In this document: positions 5,474-8,146 of the stretch, piece by piece
Layout of the letters: each line of letters opens with the position of its first letter
Position numbering within the stretch: position 1 is the stretch's first letter
Assembly: GCA_900751755.1 (NCBI GenBank)
Contig: CAADSP010000094.1
Span: 1 to 8,146, forward strand
Reading direction: 5' to 3'
Source of the DNA: an uncultured Collinsella sp.
GTDB taxonomy: Bacteria > Actinomycetota > Coriobacteriia > Coriobacteriales > Coriobacteriaceae
DNA: 8,146 bases
Translations under genes and position numbers: made by a program
The notes under the pieces: generated by a model
What the model was told of the DNA's origin: nothing
What the model saw: only the letters and a program-made list of their open reading frames with translations
Database searches by the model: none

Positions 5474-8146
5474 CTACGAGAAGTCTGCAACCTGAGCAGT
5501 CAGCGCCGCCAGGATCTCCTTGAGCTCAGCTGCACGGTCCCTCTTCTTCTGGACCACCGCGGGCGCGGCCTTGGCCACAAAGCCCTCGTTGGCCAGTGTC
5601 TTCTCGCAGCCGGCGAGCTCCTTCTGGGCCGCGGCGATCTCCTTCTCCAGGCGTGCCTTCTCGGCCGAAAGGTCAACCTTGCCCTCGAGCACCACAAAGA
5701 CCTCGACGCCGCTGTCAACAACGGCGATGCTCGCAGCCGGCTTCTCAACGTCGGTACCCATGACCAGCGAAGCCGTGTTGGCCAGCGGCTCAATCGTGGA
5801 GCGAAGGCTCTCGAGCTTCTCGATGTCCTCGGCACCGGCGCGCACGACCACGTCGAGCTCGGCCTTGGGGCTCAAGCGATAGCGCGAACGCGTGGCGCGG
5901 GCGGCGGAAACGACGGTGCGGCACAGCTCAAACGCGCGCTCGGCGTCCTCGTCGACGTACTTGGCGTAGTCGGCGGGCTCGGGCCACTTGGCGATCATGA
6001 GCGCCTCGGCGCGGTCAACGTTGCCCTCGGCGTCCAGGTCGAGCACGCTCGCCGGCATGTTGTCCCAGATCTCCTCGGTGACAAACGGCATAAGCGGGTG
6101 CATCAGGCGAATGGAGGTATCGAGCACAAAGATCAGGTTGCGCTGCGCCTGCAGACGGCCTTCGCCCTTCAGGCGGGCCTTAGTGACCTCGACATACCAG
6201 TCGCAGACCTCGTTCCAGAAGAACTGCTGCACGCCGCGGGCCATGTCGCCAAAGGTGTAGTTCTCAATACCCTCGGTGACCATCTTGACGGCCTTGGCCA
6301 GGCGGCTGAACATCCAGGCGTCAGCCGGCGTCTCCACGACGGGCTCGCCGGGCGTGTAGCCTTCCATGTTCATAAGCAGGAAGCGGCTAGCGTTCCAGAT
6401 CTTGGTCACAAACGACTTAGCCTGCTCGGTGCGCGGGCTGTCGATGAGCTTCTTGGTCTTCTTGTCGATGTTCGCGTCGAACTTGACGTCCTGGTTGTTG
6501 GTGCAGAGCGTCAGCAGGTTGTAACGCATGGCGTCGGCGCCATACATACCGATGAGGTCCATGGGGTCAACGCCGTTGCCCTTGGACTTGGACATGCGGC
6601 TGCCGTCCTTGGCAAGGATCGTCGGGTAGATGACGACGTCCTTAAACGGCACCTCGTCCAGGAAGTACAGCGAGCTCATGACCATACGGGCGACCCACAG
6701 CGCGATGATGTCGCGCGCGGTGACGAGCGCCGTCGTGGGGTGATGTCCCTCGAGCAGCTCCGGCTTTTGCGGCCAGCCCTGCGTGGCGAAGGTCCACAGC
6801 TGCGAGCTGAACCAGGTGTCCAGCACGTTCTCGTCCTGATGCACGTGATGGCCGCCGCACTTGGGGCACACGTCGGTGTCCTCGGTAAGGGCGTCCTCCC
6901 AGCCGCAGTCCTCGCAGTAGAACACGGGGATGCGGTGGCCCCACCACAGCTGGCGCGAGATGCACCAGTCCTTGAGGTTCTCCATCCAGGTGGTATAGGT
7001 CTGCGTCCAGCGCGCGGGGTGGAAGGTCACCTTGCCGGAGTTGACGGCGTCGAGCGCCGGCCCCTTGAGCTTGTCGACGGCCACAAACCACTGCTCGGAA
7101 AGCCACGGCTCCAGCGCGGCGTCGCAGCGGTAGCAGTGCATGACGGAGTGATCGAGGTCCTCGACGTGATCGAGCAGGTCGTGCTCCTCGAACCACTTGA
7201 TAACGGCCTCGCGGCACTCGTCGCGATTCATGCCGGTGAACTCGCCGTAGCCCTCGACGACCACCGCGTGCTCGTCAAAGATGTTGATCTGCGGCAGGTC
7301 GTGGGCCTGGCCCATAGCGTAATCGTTGGGGTCGTGGGCCGGCGTGACCTTGACAAAGCCAGAGCCGAAATTGGCGTCGACATGCCAATCCTCAAAGATG
7401 GGGATCTCGCGGTCGACGATGGGGAGCTTGACGGTCTTACCCACAAAGGCGGCCTTCTCGGGGTCCTTCGGGGAGACAGCGACGCCCGTGTCGCCGAGCA
7501 TGGTCTCGGGGCGCGTGGTGGCGACGACGATGTAATCCTGGCCGTTGACCGGCTCAGTCAGCGGGTAGCGCAGGTGCCACAGGTGGCCCTTCTCGTCCTT
7601 ATATTCGGCCTCGTCATCCGAGATGGCGGTGGTGCAGTTGGGGCACCAGTTAACGATACGCTTGCCACGGTAGATCAGGCCGTCGTGGTACCAATCGCAG
7701 AAGACCTTGCGCACGGCCTGTGCGTAATCCTCGTCCATGGTGAAGCGCTCGTTGTCGAAGTCGACGGAGCAACCCATGCGCTTGATCTGCTCGACGATGA
7801 TGCCGCCGTACTCGTGGGTCCAGTCCCAGCAGGCGTCGACAAACTTATCGCGACCGATCTCCAGGCGGCTGATGCCCTCGCTCTTGAGCTTCTTGTCGAC
7901 CTTGGTCTGCGTGGCGATACCGGCGTGATCGGTTCCGAGCACCCAGCGCGTGGACTTGCCGCGCATGCGGGCCATACGAATGATGGCGTCCTGGATGGAG
8001 TCGTCGGTAGCGTGACCCATGTGAAGCTTGCCGGTAACGTTGGGAGGCGGAATGGTGACGGTGCAGTCGCCCACGCCCTCACGGCGCTTGTAGTAGCCGC
8101 CGGCGAGCCACTTCTGCCAGATCGCCCGTTCGTTGGGCGACGGATC
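5474..8146 (-). CDS. valS: Valyl-tRNA synthetase (N-terminus cut by window edge)
   Basis: This class I aminoacyl-tRNA synthetase charges tRNA-Val. The frame is open to the last base of the window, giving 890 visible residues, and only a short N-terminal piece is missing. A GTG at 8074 is internal, because conserved sequence (WQKWLAGGYY) continues upstream of it. The class I signature PPPNVTGKLHMGH ends at visible residue 45, with HMGH at 42-45. The CP1 editing domain contains TTRPETMLGDT (T210-T211, M216). A Cys4 cluster, CEDC (Cys codons 6914-6916, 6905-6907) and CPKC (6866-6868, 6857-6859), resembles the zinc-binding insert found in many ValRS. The KMSKS loop reads RMSKS (residues 517-521, bases 6584-6598). 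The anticodon-binding domain follows, and the last ~70 residues are a charged coiled coil typical of ValRS that contacts tRNA. The protein ends DFS before TAG. Any T-box or promoter would lie beyond the window. Confidence 0.97.
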   Translation of the reverse strand, partial: DPSPNERAIWQKWLAGGYYKRREGVGDCTVTIPPPNVTGKLHMGHATDDSIQDAIIRMARMRGKSTRWVLGTDHAGIATQTKVDKKLKSEGISRLEIGRDKFVDACWDWTHEYGGIIVEQIKRMGCSVDFDNERFTMDEDYAQAVRKVFCDWYHDGLIYRGKRIVNWCPNCTTAISDDEAEYKDEKGHLWHLRYPLTEPVNGQDYIVVATTRPETMLGDTGVAVSPKDPEKAAFVGKTVKLPIVDREIPIFEDWHVDANFGSGFVKVTPAHDPNDYAMGQAHDLPQINIFDEHAVVVEGYGEFTGMNRDECREAVIKWFEEHDLLDHVEDLDHSVMHCYRCDAALEPWLSEQWFVAVDKLKGPALDAVNSGKVTFHPARWTQTYTTWMENLKDWCISRQLWWGHRIPVFYCEDCGWEDALTEDTDVCPKCGGHHVHQDENVLDTWFSSQLWTFATQGWPQKPELLEGHHPTTALVTARDIIALWVARMVMSSLYFLDEVPFKDVVIYPTILAKDGSRMSKSKGNGVDPMDLIGMYGADAMRYNLLTLCTNNQDVKFDANIDKKTKKLIDSPRTEQAKSFVTKIWNASRFLLMNMEGYTPGEPVVETPADAWMFSRLAKAVKMVTEGIENYTFGDMARGVQQFFWNEVCDWYVEVTKARLKGEGRLQAQRNLIFVLDTSIRLMHPLMPFVTEEIWDNMPASVLDLDAEGNVDRAEALMIAKWPEPADYAKYVDEDAERAFELCRTVVSAARATRSRYRLSPKAELDVVVRAGAEDIEKLESLRSTIEPLANTASLVMGTDVEKPAASIAVVDSGVEVFVVLEGKVDLSAEKARLEKEIAAAQKELAGCEKTLANEGFVAKAAPAVVQKKRDRAAELKEILAALTAQVADFS

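Noticed and set aside
5458..5485. GGTACCG motif near the end of valS resembling part of a T-box antiterminator
   Set aside because: The full T-box consensus (AGGGTGGNACCGCG) is not present, and the site is at the 3' end of valS, not upstream of it. A valS T-box would lie beyond base 8146.
5266..5490. Minus-strand open frame of 74 codons across the valS-folC gap
   Set aside because: It overlaps the end of valS, runs through the inverted repeat, and has no ribosome-binding site or known motif. The gap is better explained as non-coding structure.

Overview
The window looks like a piece of the chromosome of a high-GC Gram-positive gut bacterium of the Coriobacteriia, most likely Collinsella or a close relative. 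This placement is an inference from the GC-rich third codon positions, the protein sequences and the gene content. No rRNA or other marker is present to prove it. All five genes are intact-looking or cut only by the window edge. There are no transposases, tRNA genes or CRISPR arrays.

Left part (1-2507, plus strand): a tight three-gene redox operon. It consists of the C-terminal part of a GlpA-like FAD oxidoreductase with a BFD-type [2Fe-2S] domain, a second pyridine-nucleotide/FAD oxidoreductase (GlpB-like in position), and a small Cys-rich DUF1667 protein. This trio resembles the anaerobic glycerol-3-phosphate dehydrogenase type of cluster, with DUF1667 in the place where GlpC would be. The true substrate cannot be read from the sequence.

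Middle (2508-3856): a plus-strand M24 metallopeptidase (prolidase / Xaa-Pro aminopeptidase type) with all five metal ligands. It is bracketed on both sides by copies of the same long palindrome. Each copy is about 87 bp and has near-identical 22-nt arms, a 23-nt centre that differs between copies, and C5/G5 outer ends. This repeat pair is the most interesting non-coding signal in the window.

Right part (3857-8146, minus strand): valS (valyl-tRNA synthetase, missing only its extreme N-terminus at the window edge) followed by folC (folylpolyglutamate/dihydrofolate synthase), a common housekeeping gene order. A 273-bp gap separates them. It holds a second, unrelated nested inverted repeat of about 117 bp, flanked by an imperfect 13-bp direct repeat. 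folC and the peptidase gene converge on the second copy of the 87-bp palindrome.

The coding content is ordinary. No new multi-gene system can be supported from this sequence. The items worth following up are the two palindromic element families and the unassigned substrate of the redox operon.
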